A DNA stretch of 39,164 bases from an uncultured Saprospiraceae bacterium (GTDB taxonomy: Bacteria; Bacteroidota; Bacteroidia; Chitinophagales; Saprospiraceae), in the NCBI GenBank assembly GCA_937967535.1, contig CALCMV010000157.1, forward strand, positions 1-39,164, read 5' to 3'. This document shows positions 1-8,520 of this stretch, piece after piece. A program made the translations under genes and the position numbers. Below the pieces are notes generated by a model. The model saw only the letters and a program-made list of their open reading frames with translations, was not told the origin of the DNA and searched no databases. The stretch's first letter is position 1, and the number at the start of each line of letters is the position of its first letter.

Positions 1-966
1 GGGATTGGTACGAGTCAGATTGAGCAAGTCATGGCTACGCAATGCCTCATTCAACCCAAACCAAAAACGATGCGGATTACGGTGGATGGCGACTTGCAAA
101 ATGGCGTATTGTCGAAAGATATTATTTTGTATATCATTTCAAAATTGACGACAAGCGGCGGTACGGGGTATTTTGTGGAATACACAGGTAGTGCGATTCG
201 TAGCCTTTCGATGGAAGCACGAATGACGATTTGTAATATGAGTATCGAAATGGGCGCACGCGGTGGCATTATCGCTCCCGACGAGGTGACTTTTGAGTAT
301 ATTAAAGGTAGAAAATTTGCGCCGCAAGGCGCAGAATATGAGGCGGCAGTAAGGCATTGGCGCACGCTGAAAAGTGACGATAATGCCGTTTTTGACAAGG
401 AATATCATTTTAAAGCGGAAGATATAGAGCCTATGTTGACTTACGGTACGAATCCGGGTATGGGCATTGGAATTTCCGAAAATGTACCAACATTAGAGGA
501 GACAGAAAATGCTAAATCGCTGCAAAAGTCACTGAATTACATGGCTTTAGAGGCAGGAGAGAATTTGCTTGGCAAGACGGTGAATTACGTATTCATCGGA
601 AGTTGTACCAATTCGCGGATTGAAGATTTGCGCTTAGTTGCCAATTATGTGAAAGGAAAACGTAAAGCAGATAATGTAAATGTCATGGTCGTACCTGGTT
701 CAAAACAAGTGGAAGCTCAAGCGATACGCGAAGGACTTGACAAGATATTGGAAGCAGCAGGATTTGAGTTACGCGAACCGGGTTGTTCGGCGTGTCTGGG
801 TATGAATGAGGATAAAATTCCGGCAGGAGAATATTGCGTTTCCACCTCAAATCGTAATTTCGAGGGCAGACAAGGACAGGGTGCGAGAACGATATTAGCC
901 AGTCCCCTAACAGCCGCCGCTACCGCAGTGGCAGGGAAAATCGTGGATGTGCGGGCATTGATGTGA
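1..966 (+). CDS. leuC: 3-isopropylmalate dehydratase large subunit, 5' truncated by window edge
   Basis: LeuC isomerises 2-isopropylmalate to 3-isopropylmalate in leucine biosynthesis, as a cytoplasmic heterodimer with LeuD that carries a [4Fe-4S] cluster. The reading frame is open from base 1, so the true start lies outside the window. The 321 visible residues are roughly the C-terminal two thirds of a family that is usually about 465 long. Family marks are the cluster-cysteine motifs GSCTNSR and PGCSACLGMN and the C-terminal STSNRNFEGRQG. The ATG at 31 is internal to the conserved domain and is not the start. No leuD follows: the next genes are a toxin-antitoxin pair on the other strand, so LeuC is last in its operon or stands alone. 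A palindrome and a hairpin with a T-run follow the stop. Confidence 0.95.
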   Translation, partial: GIGTSQIEQVMATQCLIQPKPKTMRITVDGDLQNGVLSKDIILYIISKLTTSGGTGYFVEYTGSAIRSLSMEARMTICNMSIEMGARGGIIAPDEVTFEYIKGRKFAPQGAEYEAAVRHWRTLKSDDNAVFDKEYHFKAEDIEPMLTYGTNPGMGIGISENVPTLEETENAKSLQKSLNYMALEAGENLLGKTVNYVFIGSCTNSRIEDLRLVANYVKGKRKADNVNVMVVPGSKQVEAQAIREGLDKILEAAGFELREPGCSACLGMNEDKIPAGEYCVSTSNRNFEGRQGQGARTILASPLTAAATAVAGKIVDVRALM

Positions 967-978
967 CCTTACGTTTTT

Positions 979-1018
979 CGATTTGTAGAGAAAATTCATG
1001 AATTTTCTCTACAAATCG
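979..1018. repeat. 40-bp perfect palindrome after leuC
   Basis: The two 20-base halves are exact reverse complements with no spacer and meet at 998/999. The palindrome starts 13 bases after the leuC stop. In RNA it would form a long hairpin; in DNA it could extrude as a cruciform. There is no T-run directly after it on the plus strand, so a simple intrinsic terminator is not the best reading. It may instead be a transcript-end stabiliser, an insertion scar or a dispersed palindromic unit. Confidence 0.9.
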
Positions 1019-1078
1019 TGCAATGATTTTCAACCTACAAATTTGGAATTGTTAAATGTGTTTAGTTATAAGGTGAAT

Positions 1079-1109
1079 GGCAAATCTTTTTTGTCATTTG
1101 CCTTTTTTT
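1079..1109 (+). terminator. Probable intrinsic terminator of leuC
   Basis: A 7-bp stem (GGCAAAT, 1079-1085, with ATTTGCC, 1096-1102) is followed by seven T (1103-1109). The stem is short but the T-run is clear. The tract touches the stop codon of the converging PIN gene. Confidence 0.55.
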
Positions 1110-1554
1110 ATGGGTTGGTCATCAATATCAATTCAAAATACTCGTTGTTGAGGTGTTCAAAATCTTGGTCGAATGTGATGAGTTGGGCATCGGCGAGGCT
1201 TGCTGTGGCAGCTATCCAGAGGTCGTTTTTGCCCATGTTGCGAGAAGACATTTTGAGGGGCTTATCTTTTAGTTTGCCTTGACTGAAGGCGTCTATTTCG
1301 GCGTATTTCATTACCATAGGCATGTATCGTATATCAACGGTAATGAAATCTTCGAGTGCATCATCTAGTAGTTGATTTCTTCTTTTGCCCCAATTATTTC
1401 TTAGACTCAATGCTTTAAGTTCACCAACACTTACGATAGAAATAAGGTTGGAAACTTCAGGACTCGACATGTTGAATCTTTCCTCAAGCTCTTTTTTAAA
1501 CTCATTATCGCGCAAGAATTTGAGTATAATATTGGTATCGAATAAGTAGGTCAT
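1108..1554 (-). CDS. PIN-domain ribonuclease toxin, VapC-like
   Basis: This 148-residue protein has the PIN-domain layout: an N-terminal strand ending in FDTN with acidic D6, E45 in SVGEL, D111 in KNDLWIAA, and D129 in LITFDQDF. These four acidic residues are the usual Mg2+-binding set of VapC toxins, which cleave tRNA or rRNA. The start ATG at 1554 lies 9 bases after the stop of the upstream 96-residue ORF, the usual antitoxin-then-toxin order. Length fits VapC (130-150). The RNA target cannot be inferred. The stop lies in the T-tract of the leuC terminator, so the two units are packed tail to tail. Confidence 0.85.
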   Translation of the reverse strand: MTYLFDTNIILKFLRDNEFKKELEERFNMSSPEVSNLISIVSVGELKALSLRNNWGKRRNQLLDDALEDFITVDIRYMPMVMKYAEIDAFSQGKLKDKPLKMSSRNMGKNDLWIAATASLADAQLITFDQDFEHLNNEYFELILMTNP

Positions 1555-1563
1555 TTCTATGTT

Positions 1564-1854
1564 TTAATCAAGCATCGCCAGTAACTCCTCTGTTGTTTGT
1601 GGAATGTCTAATTCGGCTGTTATTCTTTTCATTTTCTCCATATCAATCCCCGTATAATTTTGCTCCCTTGCCAGTTTTTCTAAGTCAAATTCTTCTTCGA
1701 CGTGCGTAAGATATTTGAGTACATCCTCGCCTTCGGGCAGTTCGGCTAAAGGTCCGAGTACTTTTGCGCTAATCTCATCTATGGTAGCCTCATCGTCCAC
1801 AGCATTGATGTAATTGATGATGCGCTCTTTTTTTGCTTTTAAATTTATTGTCAT
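1564..1854 (-). CDS. Putative antitoxin of the PIN toxin
   Basis: A 96-residue acidic, probably helical protein directly upstream of the PIN toxin and likely cotranscribed with it. I do not recognise a named antitoxin family. The N-terminus (residues 2-13) is lysine-rich and the remainder is rich in Glu and Asp, ending in TTEELLAMLD, which could be the toxin-binding tail. The antitoxin role is inferred from position, size and charge, not homology. An inverted repeat 23 bases upstream of its start (1877-1941) could be the autoregulatory operator. Confidence 0.6.
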   Translation of the reverse strand: MTINLKAKKERIINYINAVDDEATIDEISAKVLGPLAELPEGEDVLKYLTHVEEEFDLEKLAREQNYTGIDMEKMKRITAELDIPQTTEELLAMLD

Positions 1855-1876
1855 ATTTAGTTGATTTTGAATAATA

Positions 1877-1941
1877 CTCCTAACTTGTTTTTCATTCTTC
1901 TGCTAAAATAGGGTATTTTGATATGAAAAACAAATTAGGAG
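1877..1941 (-). promoter_or_regulatory. Inverted repeat upstream of the antitoxin; candidate operator
   Basis: Arms 1877-1895 and 1923-1941 are 19 bases each with one mismatch and a 27-base spacer. They begin just upstream of the antitoxin start. TA operons are commonly autorepressed at such palindromes. Alternatively it forms the 3' hairpin of the upstream lipoprotein transcript, but no T-run follows on the minus strand. Confidence 0.45.
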
Positions 1942-1968
1942 TGGGCGTGATATGGACAGAATTATTTA

Positions 1969-2361
1969 TCAGGGGGACGTTCCACAACTGTAATATCTCT
2001 TTGATGGAAGTGTAACATAGGTTGTTCCACAATCACAGACCTCAAATGAGACAGTTCCACCTTTGGGCTTTCTGGGACCTATTTCTTTGTATCGATACTC
2101 ATGACTTCCTGAAGGAGTTTCAATAACTGGAATTGAGCTTCTTGCTTCAATGTATTGTTCAGCATTATACTGCATATACAACATTAAATTATTTTTGTTT
2201 ATATTTTCAAAAATCACAGTGCCATAGTGATACCTCGCACATGGAGGCTTTGGTGGGTTTTTTACAGGAGGTTTTTGCACAGGAGCCCGTTGATTACATC
2301 CACTAATTATTATCAATAAGAAAAATAAAATTTGCCCCAAAAAACAATTGATTATTTTCAT
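1969..2361 (-). CDS. Small proline-rich lipoprotein, unknown function
   Basis: 130 residues from the internal ATG at 2361. This start is preferred to the upstream one at 2403 because it gives a clean lipoprotein signal: MKIINC, a hydrophobic core, then the lipobox IISGC. A short Pro/Lys linker (VQKPPVKNPPKPPC) follows, then a beta-rich domain with four Cys in the C-terminal half. I recognise no family. It is the last of four small exported proteins downstream of the sigma/anti-sigma pair and may be part of that regulon. Confidence 0.6.
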   Translation of the reverse strand: MKIINCFLGQILFFLLIIISGCNQRAPVQKPPVKNPPKPPCARYHYGTVIFENINKNNLMLYMQYNAEQYIEARSSIPVIETPSGSHEYRYKEIGPRKPKGGTVSFEVCDCGTTYVTLPSKRYYSCGTSP

Positions 2362-2472
2362 GTTATGATTTTCTGAATTAAAAAAAATGAGGAACAAGCC
2401 CAAAGCCCTTTCGGACTCGCCCCTCTAAACTATACAAAACATTCAATTGGAGTTTGTTTTACATCTTGATTG

Positions 2473-2988
2473 TCAACGAAACGAGTAACCAAAGGAAATC
2501 CCCGGAAGCGGAATAAAGAACGCTTCATTTTCCTGTTCCGGTCTTTTGATATTTCCTACGAAAGTGGCTAAACCTGCACGTATATTGAGTCCTCTGTCTT
2601 CGGGTTGGTATCGGAAGCCGAAAAACATATTTCCTGCGAGTCGCGGCTCGTTGTCAAATTTGTCGATGATGCCTATTCTACCATAGGTCATGCCCATGCC
2701 GAGTTCGAAGTACTTACCGTTGCGTCCTTGCAGATAATTCAATCCGACAGGAAAGGTGTAACCTTGAAATTGACCAAGATTGGCATAACCAAGTCCTACC
2801 CGAAATCCCGGACCATCTGCCGACTCGGTGAATCGCATATCGTAATTGAAAGTGACAAGTCCGCCCTGACCGAGTATTTCCATGTAGGTGGCAAATTGGG
2901 GAGTCGGGCGGTCTATATCTTGAGCGGATGTTGGAGTATACAGGGCGCATATCAGAGTTAGTGTGATTACAGTGATTATTTTTTTCAT
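2473..2988 (-). CDS. Predicted small outer-membrane beta-barrel protein
   Basis: 171 residues from the ATG at 2988, chosen because MKKIITVITLTLICAL followed by PTSAQ is a standard Sec signal peptide; the in-frame start at 3021 adds a non-signal prefix. The mature part has alternating strands rich in Gly and aromatics, such as FRVGLGYANLGQF, FELGMGMTYGRIG and NMFFGFRYQ, and ends in GISFGYSFR with a terminal aromatic as in beta-barrel proteins. Size suggests an 8-stranded barrel. The function is unknown. It sits within the run of envelope genes below the ECF sigma factor. Confidence 0.65.
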   Translation of the reverse strand: MKKIITVITLTLICALYTPTSAQDIDRPTPQFATYMEILGQGGLVTFNYDMRFTESADGPGFRVGLGYANLGQFQGYTFPVGLNYLQGRNGKYFELGMGMTYGRIGIIDKFDNEPRLAGNMFFGFRYQPEDRGLNIRAGLATFVGNIKRPEQENEAFFIPLPGISFGYSFR

Positions 2989-3089
2989 GTGTTGATGTTT
3001 AGATTGTTTTGTTATCAGCATATTTTTTATTCAAAATAAAACTGGTATGGAGATATTTTGTGGTATTTAGAAACATCTAAATTAATTTG

Positions 3090-3539
3090 TCACCCAGCAG
3101 CAACTACTATAACAATGGCGATAATCAAACATAAAAACCCCAAAAGAGAAGACTTTAGAGCATTCCCACCAAATAAAATCGCAAGTAAAACTCCAATAGG
3201 ACCAAGAAAGAAACCGAGCATAAATCCACCTACATTAAAATTATTAGTGGCATTTTCGTACTCTGTTTTGGCATTAAAAAATGTTCCTTTTTTGATATTC
3301 TTTTTGATTTTACGCTGTGTTAGTTTGAAAACGACTTTATCTTTAAAAGTCAATTTCTTGCCTGTAGTTCTATTAATATCTGCTATACTCAAGCTAAGGA
3401 AATCTTGTATATTACTGACGCCGAATTCTTCTTGGAGGAAGGACTTTTGTGGATTGACAGATTTTATCACTGCCTCACTTTGTAAAGGAAATAAAATTAT
3501 TAGTGCGAATAATCCGATTATAATTTTTGTTTTTTTCAT
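3090..3539 (-). CDS. Small membrane protein with two C-terminal helices
   Basis: 149 residues. A signal peptide or N-terminal anchor (MKKTKIIIGLFALIILFPLQ) is followed by a soluble segment with a very basic stretch (KLTFKDKVVFKLTQRKIKKN, residues about 63-82) and two hydrophobic helices near residues 103-146 containing FFLGPIGVLLAILFGG. The helix pair resembles the YqaE/Pmp3-like membrane proteins of Bacteroidota, but the resemblance is only to hydrophobic pattern. A role in envelope stress is inferred from the neighbouring ECF sigma factor. Confidence 0.6.
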   Translation of the reverse strand: MKKTKIIIGLFALIILFPLQSEAVIKSVNPQKSFLQEEFGVSNIQDFLSLSIADINRTTGKKLTFKDKVVFKLTQRKIKKNIKKGTFFNAKTEYENATNNFNVGGFMLGFFLGPIGVLLAILFGGNALKSSLLGFLCLIIAIVIVVAAG

Positions 3540-3606
3540 AATAATTATTTTTTAATTTGACAGAATATTTCTCATCATATCCAAATAGTATTTACAATCC
3601 AACTGA

Positions 3607-4020
3607 CTATTGTTTAGTAAGTTCTATCGTGCAGTAGGCATTACAAGAGCCTTTTGATGTTTTCAGCATACCGTCACCTCTAAATGCCAAACCGTCTTGA
3701 GTTAATTCCATCTCCATAGAGTTTACTGAACCAACACTATTGAGTCTTACTTTATCATATCCAATGTACCCTCCCTCATAGGCTTTCACACCTGTACTAC
3801 TCCCGACTGCACGCACCGTGACTTGACGATTGATGAAGTTGACATTCCATTGTTCAGTGTAAACGTCTCCCCGTCGTATATTTCTACAATTTGAATTTTG
3901 AGCAGATATTTTTGCTGTCCATGTACCTACTATTGGTGGCGGTGGCGGTGGTGGAATGTCAAAGCAACCTGAAAGAAAGACAACAGAAAAAAGAATAATA
4001 AAAGCTTTGAAAGTATTCAT
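3607..4020 (-). CDS. Lipoprotein with polyproline linker and lipocalin-like pattern
   Basis: 137 residues from the ATG at 4020. Upstream in-frame starts add a 34-residue non-signal prefix, so they are rejected. The signal MNTFKAFIILFSVVFLSGC has a lipobox (FLSGC), then seven consecutive prolines, then IVGTWTAKI and alternating strands ending in YCTIELTKQ. The GTW opening and beta-rich body resemble the lipocalin-like lipoproteins common in Bacteroidota; this is pattern resemblance only. It is the first of the small exported proteins after the anti-sigma candidate. Confidence 0.6.
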   Translation of the reverse strand: MNTFKAFIILFSVVFLSGCFDIPPPPPPPIVGTWTAKISAQNSNCRNIRRGDVYTEQWNVNFINRQVTVRAVGSSTGVKAYEGGYIGYDKVRLNSVGSVNSMEMELTQDGLAFRGDGMLKTSKGSCNAYCTIELTKQ

Positions 4021-4137
4021 AATGTTATTTTTATTTATGATAAAAAAGTTTCGTATTCGCATAGACTTCTCCTGCCTCTCATTGCAGAGAAAGTCCAAAT
4101 TTTTATGATTTATAGAAATCAACTAAGTGGTATGTTG

Positions 4138-4551
4138 TCACTCATTAAGTGGCAGACAAGTTGTATCTTTTGGTGCTTCAGGTAGCTCATCAACAATATT
4201 AAATGGAATAGTATTATTAAACATAGTTCCACTACTTGCCGAATCACTAAATATACTACCCACGAGAAGCACATCAATAATCCACGAAGCCACAATAATA
4301 ATGGTAACGGAAGCGGCTACTCTCCCTGCGAATGTCAACTTTCGTGGTTGCTTCTTCTTTTGTTGGGCTTCAATATTGCAAAGATTGTCCTTAAATCCTG
4401 TATAACGTATGCTTTCGATAATGATGCGATATGCCTCTACTCTATATGCCAAATCGGTATCACTTTTCATCGTTTTTTCAAAAACAATACGGTTATCCGA
4501 TGTCATGTTGTTCTCAAGATATGCTTCAATTTGTTCATCTGTATAATGCAT
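4138..4551 (-). CDS. Putative single-pass anti-sigma factor
   Basis: 137 residues. The N-terminal half is a cytoplasmic-looking helical domain (YTDEQIEAYLENNM, VFEKTMKSDTDLAYRVEAYR) like the anti-sigma domain of Bacteroidota proteins lacking the zinc motif. A basic stretch (QQKKKQPRK) precedes one membrane helix at about residues 76-98, followed by a short periplasmic tail. The gene begins 33 bases after the ECF sigma gene on the same strand, the usual sigma/anti-sigma arrangement. Opening residues such as DEQIEAYLENNMTSDNR match the style of anti-sigma proteins that bind ECF factors. The assignment rests on topology and context. Confidence 0.6.
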   Translation of the reverse strand: MHYTDEQIEAYLENNMTSDNRIVFEKTMKSDTDLAYRVEAYRIIIESIRYTGFKDNLCNIEAQQKKKQPRKLTFAGRVAASVTIIIVASWIIDVLLVGSIFSDSASSGTMFNNTIPFNIVDELPEAPKDTTCLPLNE

Positions 4552-4584
4552 CAGTTTAAATTTAAATTCGTTTTCATCTCATCA

Positions 4585-5232
4585 TTATGCTGCGTCTAAT
4601 TGTTTTCCGAGTAAGCCGTATACATAGGATTTGAGTGGTGGATTATCATCAAATCCTTTTTTGAGTTTTTGTAAGGCGCGACATGCAGTAGTTTTTGCAC
4701 TATTGGGAGTCGTTTGTATTTCTTCTGCAATTTCCTTGTAACTCATCTGCCAATAAAATTTATTGATGAGTATTTTGCGTTCTTTCTCACTGATAATTTT
4801 GTCTAAAGAATCACTGACCTCCTCAAGTATCGCTGCCTCGATTTCTCCTTGTCTGTAATCGTCAAGCATAGCAGATAATTCGGGTAGTTGGCACTTGTCC
4901 ATGTAGGTCATAAAGCGTTCTTTTTCAAGTATTTTCAATAATTCGCCTCTACATGCTGTAAACAAATATTTTTCGTAGGCATGAGGTGTCTCCAATTCAA
5001 ACCCTTTTGTTTGGGCACGTCTGAACAACGAGTAACAGGCTCGCACAAAAGCATCATCTCCGTAGCGAGATATGGCTGCATTATTACTAAGATTATGTTT
5101 TACTTTATTCAATACTTTTACCTTCATTTTCATTATGAAATTGAGGGCTTCATTATAGTTTTTAGCATCCTTGGATTGTAATAGGTGATTGATACGTTTG
5201 ATTTTTTGGTGATGAAAATTTATTAATTTCAT
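4585..5232 (-). CDS. ECF-type RNA polymerase sigma factor
   Basis: 215 residues. The C-terminal half has the region 4 pattern: the segment after ISEKERKILINKFYWQMSYK reads EIAEEIQTTPNSAKTTACRA, a helix-turn-helix that binds the -35-type element. The N-terminal half carries a region 2-like helix set (FVRACYSLFRRAQTKGFE, EKYLFTACRGELLKILEKER). The first 35-60 residues are lysine-rich and longer than in typical ECF factors; an internal Met near residue 34 could be the real start. The adjacent anti-sigma candidate and envelope genes suggest an envelope-responsive regulon. It is divergent from standard ECF proteins, so the subgroup is not assigned. Confidence 0.75.
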   Translation of the reverse strand: MKLINFHHQKIKRINHLLQSKDAKNYNEALNFIMKMKVKVLNKVKHNLSNNAAISRYGDDAFVRACYSLFRRAQTKGFELETPHAYEKYLFTACRGELLKILEKERFMTYMDKCQLPELSAMLDDYRQGEIEAAILEEVSDSLDKIISEKERKILINKFYWQMSYKEIAEEIQTTPNSAKTTACRALQKLKKGFDDNPPLKSYVYGLLGKQLDAA

Positions 5233-5545
5233 AATGCTCCACTTAATGAATAGAAAGACTCAAATACCTTACTTTAATATCTCTAAATGAAGACCAACAT
5301 TTAAAATAGATGGGCTTTACTTAGATATGCCTGATTTTTAGGAAAAGGTTACAGGATGTTCTATTTTTTTATAAAAAAATTATAAACCACTAATTATCAA
5401 TAAGTTGTGTTTTTAGTATGATGAATGCGTTAGATAAATTTACCACATAAATCACATCAAAAAACAAAGAATATATAACAGGTAGGTTTGAGCATGTGAG
5501 AAGCATACTTTCGGGGGTAACTTGTAAAATGAAATATATATAAAC
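5233..5545. other. Intergenic stretch upstream of the ECF sigma gene
   Basis: No coding potential seen. It holds an 18-base AT-only palindrome (5363-5380) and otherwise AT-rich sequence. It should contain the promoter of the sigma operon and the 3' end of the response-regulator transcript, but I see no clear TAnnTTTG box or strong terminator hairpin. Confidence 0.5.
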
Positions 5546-6289
5546 TTAGGTAAGACGGCTTAATAATCCCTTTTTGTAATGTCGGGAGACGGGCAGTTTC
5601 TTATCATTGGTCATTTCTACCCAATCGCCATCAGTTTTGATAAATTTATTGATATGATTTAGATTGGCTAAATAACCGTGATGAATACGGTAGAAATGAT
5701 AGCCTTCGAGTAGTTTTTGGACGAACTTGAGTTGACGAGAATAGGTTCTTTTTTCGTTATTGGTAAGGTATACGTGCGTATAATTGCCATCGGCTTCGCA
5801 GTAAATAATGCGCTCTGAGTCAATAAACTCGTGGCTTGATTGGGTAGAGAATGCTATTCTTTTGCGTGAATTTTTGGGGTTCATATTGTGCAATAATGTT
5901 TCGTAATATTGCTGGTGATTGTGTTTTGTCTGATGTTGTTTTATAAAGCGTTGAACGGCTTCGATGAGTTGGGTTTCATCAATCGGTTTGAGCAAATAAT
6001 CAATGGCACTAATTCGCAAAGCTTGTATAGCGTATTGATTGTGGGCAGTTGTAAAAATGACCCCGAAATTAATCTCTCCGATGATTTCGAGCATTTCAAA
6101 ACCATTCATGCCGGGCATATCTATGTCCAGAAAAATAACATCAGGTTGGTGTTTTCGGATACTTTTCGCGCCTTCTATTCCTGAATCGCAAGTGTCCACG
6201 ACTTCTATATCTGTGCAGTGCCGTTTGATTTCATCAAGGAGTATATTGAGTGCATCCTGCTCGTCGTCTATAATGATGGCTTTAAGCAT
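5546..6289 (-). CDS. LytTR-family response regulator
   Basis: 247 residues from the ATG at 6289, which starts the receiver strand MLKAIIIDDE directly; the in-frame start at 6346 would add a prefix not seen in the family. The receiver domain has the acidic pair D8-D9 and phospho-acceptor D55 in IFLDIDMPGMNG. The LytTR DNA-binding domain spans about residues 140-245 (IIYCEADGNYTHVYL, FYRIHHGYLANLNHINKF, KLPVSRHYKKGLL). It lies 103 bases downstream of the histidine kinase on the same strand, so the two probably form a phosphorelay. The targets are not visible from sequence. Confidence 0.9.
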   Translation of the reverse strand: MLKAIIIDDEQDALNILLDEIKRHCTDIEVVDTCDSGIEGAKSIRKHQPDVIFLDIDMPGMNGFEMLEIIGEINFGVIFTTAHNQYAIQALRISAIDYLLKPIDETQLIEAVQRFIKQHQTKHNHQQYYETLLHNMNPKNSRKRIAFSTQSSHEFIDSERIIYCEADGNYTHVYLTNNEKRTYSRQLKFVQKLLEGYHFYRIHHGYLANLNHINKFIKTDGDWVEMTNDKKLPVSRHYKKGLLSRLT

Positions 6290-6392
6290 TGGTCGGTGTG
6301 TGATAGTTTGTGTGTGAAGTAAATATATAAAAATTCTAAGCACCAAGTACCAAATTTCAATTCAAATGTATTTCTACATGATATTTGTTTGC

Positions 6393-8336
6393 CTATTGCC
6401 CTGTAAATGTGATTTCTATACGTGTACCTGTGGCTTGCCCTTGTGTGTCTATTTTGTCAATAATATTAACCATAAATACGCCTTCGCCCAGTTTGTTGTA
6501 TTGTTCCATTCGGTTTTGCGTCAACTTCATTCCGAAAGAAATATTTGGGTGGGCTTGTTCGGCTTTTCGTGCTACGGCGAGTTGTCTGCCAATGCCGTTA
6601 TCATCTATGGCACATATTAGTTTTTCCGCTTCGCGGTAAATTTCAATACGAAGCATCTTATCACCCGTTTTCGGATGCAAACCATGATGTATGGCATTTT
6701 CCAAATAAGGCTGGAGAATCAGTGGCGGTATATGTATGGCTTCAAGGTTAATTTCTTTATCTACTATCGTTCTGTACTCAAATGAATCTCCAAATCGCAG
6801 GGCTTCCATTTTCAAATACAAATCACTGATGTCTAACTCTTCATCAAGTGTAATTTGTTCTTTTTCAGAATATTCTAATGTATTTCTTGCTAATTTTGCA
6901 AAATGCTGTATATGTTTTTCAGCCGTATCGTTATCGTTTTTTCTGATTAATCCTTTTATTGAATTAAGGCAATTAAAAATAAAATGCGGATTCAATTGAG
7001 CTCTCATCACCTCAAGGTCTTTGACTATCAAATCCAATTTTTGTTCTGCTGATTCGATTTCCAGTGCATTTCGCTCATCCTGAATCAGGCGCGTTTTATA
7101 ACCCAAAGCAATTGAAAAAAATAAGAACTCAAAGAAACTCACCACACGCATTACCTCATAACTATTATAGTCCAAATTATTCAAAAAGGAAATATAGTCT
7201 ATGAGTATTTGATTAAAAAAAGCCGCAATTGTTCCAAGTGTCAAAATAAGAGAACCTATCAAGAACAGATTAACTAACCTATTACGATTACGGTAGAAAA
7301 TTACAGCTTCAGCAATCATAAAAACCAATAAAACGACTTTCATCCACCGATTGACGTGATAAGCACGTTTAATGGTAAAAATAAGCATCAATACATGAAT
7401 AGCGAGTGCAATACATACGGCAAATATTAACCATTTTACGCATTTATCTACTTGTATTTTAGCTTCCCCTTTGAAGTTACCAAATGCTTGTCCGAATAAT
7501 CCATACGATAAAATCAGTCCATAAGTCAGAAAGGGTTCAAATTTGGAATAATAGACCATAACGCTGCCAAACAAAATATTATAGCCAAAATCTAATTCAA
7601 AACGATGCAAAAAATACAAACTGCCTATCAGCAAATATATCGCATAATACAAATATGCTTTATCCTGATAAAGTGCATATTGCGACAACGTAAACAAAGC
7701 CAAAAAAAAGCCAAGTATGACAAATGCAAATTCAAACTTACCACCAAGTGAGGCGTGCTGCTTAAATATCTCTTTTTCCTTATCGCGTTTTGTTTTGATG
7801 TCAATATAAAGATGTTGACTTTTCCATCCTTTGAATCTGAGGAATAAGTCAACACTATCCTTTGGGGATAATTTAACCGGAAAAACATTATGGGCAGGTT
7901 TGTAAGGACGGTCTTGATAATTATTGTGTTCGCGTGTCTCTCCGTCGTTAGGGACAATACCTTCTTTCACCACATGAAAGTGACAGCTATGCCGTTTATT
8001 TACTTCAAGCATCCAGTCACTTATAGTATCCGTTTCATTGACCATAGAGAAGTGCAACCAAAAAGGGGAATTGTAAGAACTCTTATTCTTATTAAGGGAA
8101 TCTATATGAGACCGCTCAAAGTGATTTTTACGGTTCATAACATCGAATATTCTCTGGTTATCTCCTTTGTCAATCAGAAAGTCAACATGCTTAATAGTTT
8201 TGGCGTGCATCTCATCTTTTTCCCCAAAGGCAGAAGTCAAGCGATATGAAGTTTGAGCAAATAGAAGATTATTCACACATACAAGGCACAGTATGAGCGT
8301 AAGTTTTCGGATGATATGATAACAACGACAACTCAA
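6393..8336 (-). CDS. 7TMR-DISM / LytS-type sensor histidine kinase
   Basis: 647 residues. A signal peptide (residues about 8-27) precedes a periplasmic 7TMR-DISMED2-like beta domain (about 45-180), then seven hydrophobic helices (about 200-405) and a short coiled coil. The kinase part follows: the H-box QLNPHFIFNCLNSIKGLI with its phospho-acceptor His, the N-box LQPYLENAIHHGLHP, and the ATP-lid motif DDNGIGR. The start appears to be TTG at 8336: no ATG lies between the upstream stop (8352-8354) and the signal peptide. It pairs with the LytTR regulator downstream. DISMED2 domains are thought to bind carbohydrate-like ligands; the ligand is unknown. Confidence 0.88.
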   Translation of the reverse strand: MSCRCYHIIRKLTLILCLVCVNNLLFAQTSYRLTSAFGEKDEMHAKTIKHVDFLIDKGDNQRIFDVMNRKNHFERSHIDSLNKNKSSYNSPFWLHFSMVNETDTISDWMLEVNKRHSCHFHVVKEGIVPNDGETREHNNYQDRPYKPAHNVFPVKLSPKDSVDLFLRFKGWKSQHLYIDIKTKRDKEKEIFKQHASLGGKFEFAFVILGFFLALFTLSQYALYQDKAYLYYAIYLLIGSLYFLHRFELDFGYNILFGSVMVYYSKFEPFLTYGLILSYGLFGQAFGNFKGEAKIQVDKCVKWLIFAVCIALAIHVLMLIFTIKRAYHVNRWMKVVLLVFMIAEAVIFYRNRNRLVNLFLIGSLILTLGTIAAFFNQILIDYISFLNNLDYNSYEVMRVVSFFEFLFFSIALGYKTRLIQDERNALEIESAEQKLDLIVKDLEVMRAQLNPHFIFNCLNSIKGLIRKNDNDTAEKHIQHFAKLARNTLEYSEKEQITLDEELDISDLYLKMEALRFGDSFEYRTIVDKEINLEAIHIPPLILQPYLENAIHHGLHPKTGDKMLRIEIYREAEKLICAIDDNGIGRQLAVARKAEQAHPNISFGMKLTQNRMEQYNKLGEGVFMVNIIDKIDTQGQATGTRIEITFTGQ

Positions 8337-8520
8337 ATATAAGTAGTTTCTTCATAAATATTCCAAACGAAGATACAAAATTTATCTAATAAATCATTGA
8401 TATTCTTCGATAAATCTCCCCACAAAAAAAGCGATACAATTACCAAAAGTAACTGCACCGCTATAAATCTTCTAATACGCTAAATCGAATCACGACTTAA
8501 CGAATCCACGAATCACGAAC

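Noticed and set aside
998..1282. 94-codon plus-strand frame opposite the PIN gene
   Set aside because: It begins inside the 40-bp palindrome and overlaps a well-supported toxin gene on the other strand.
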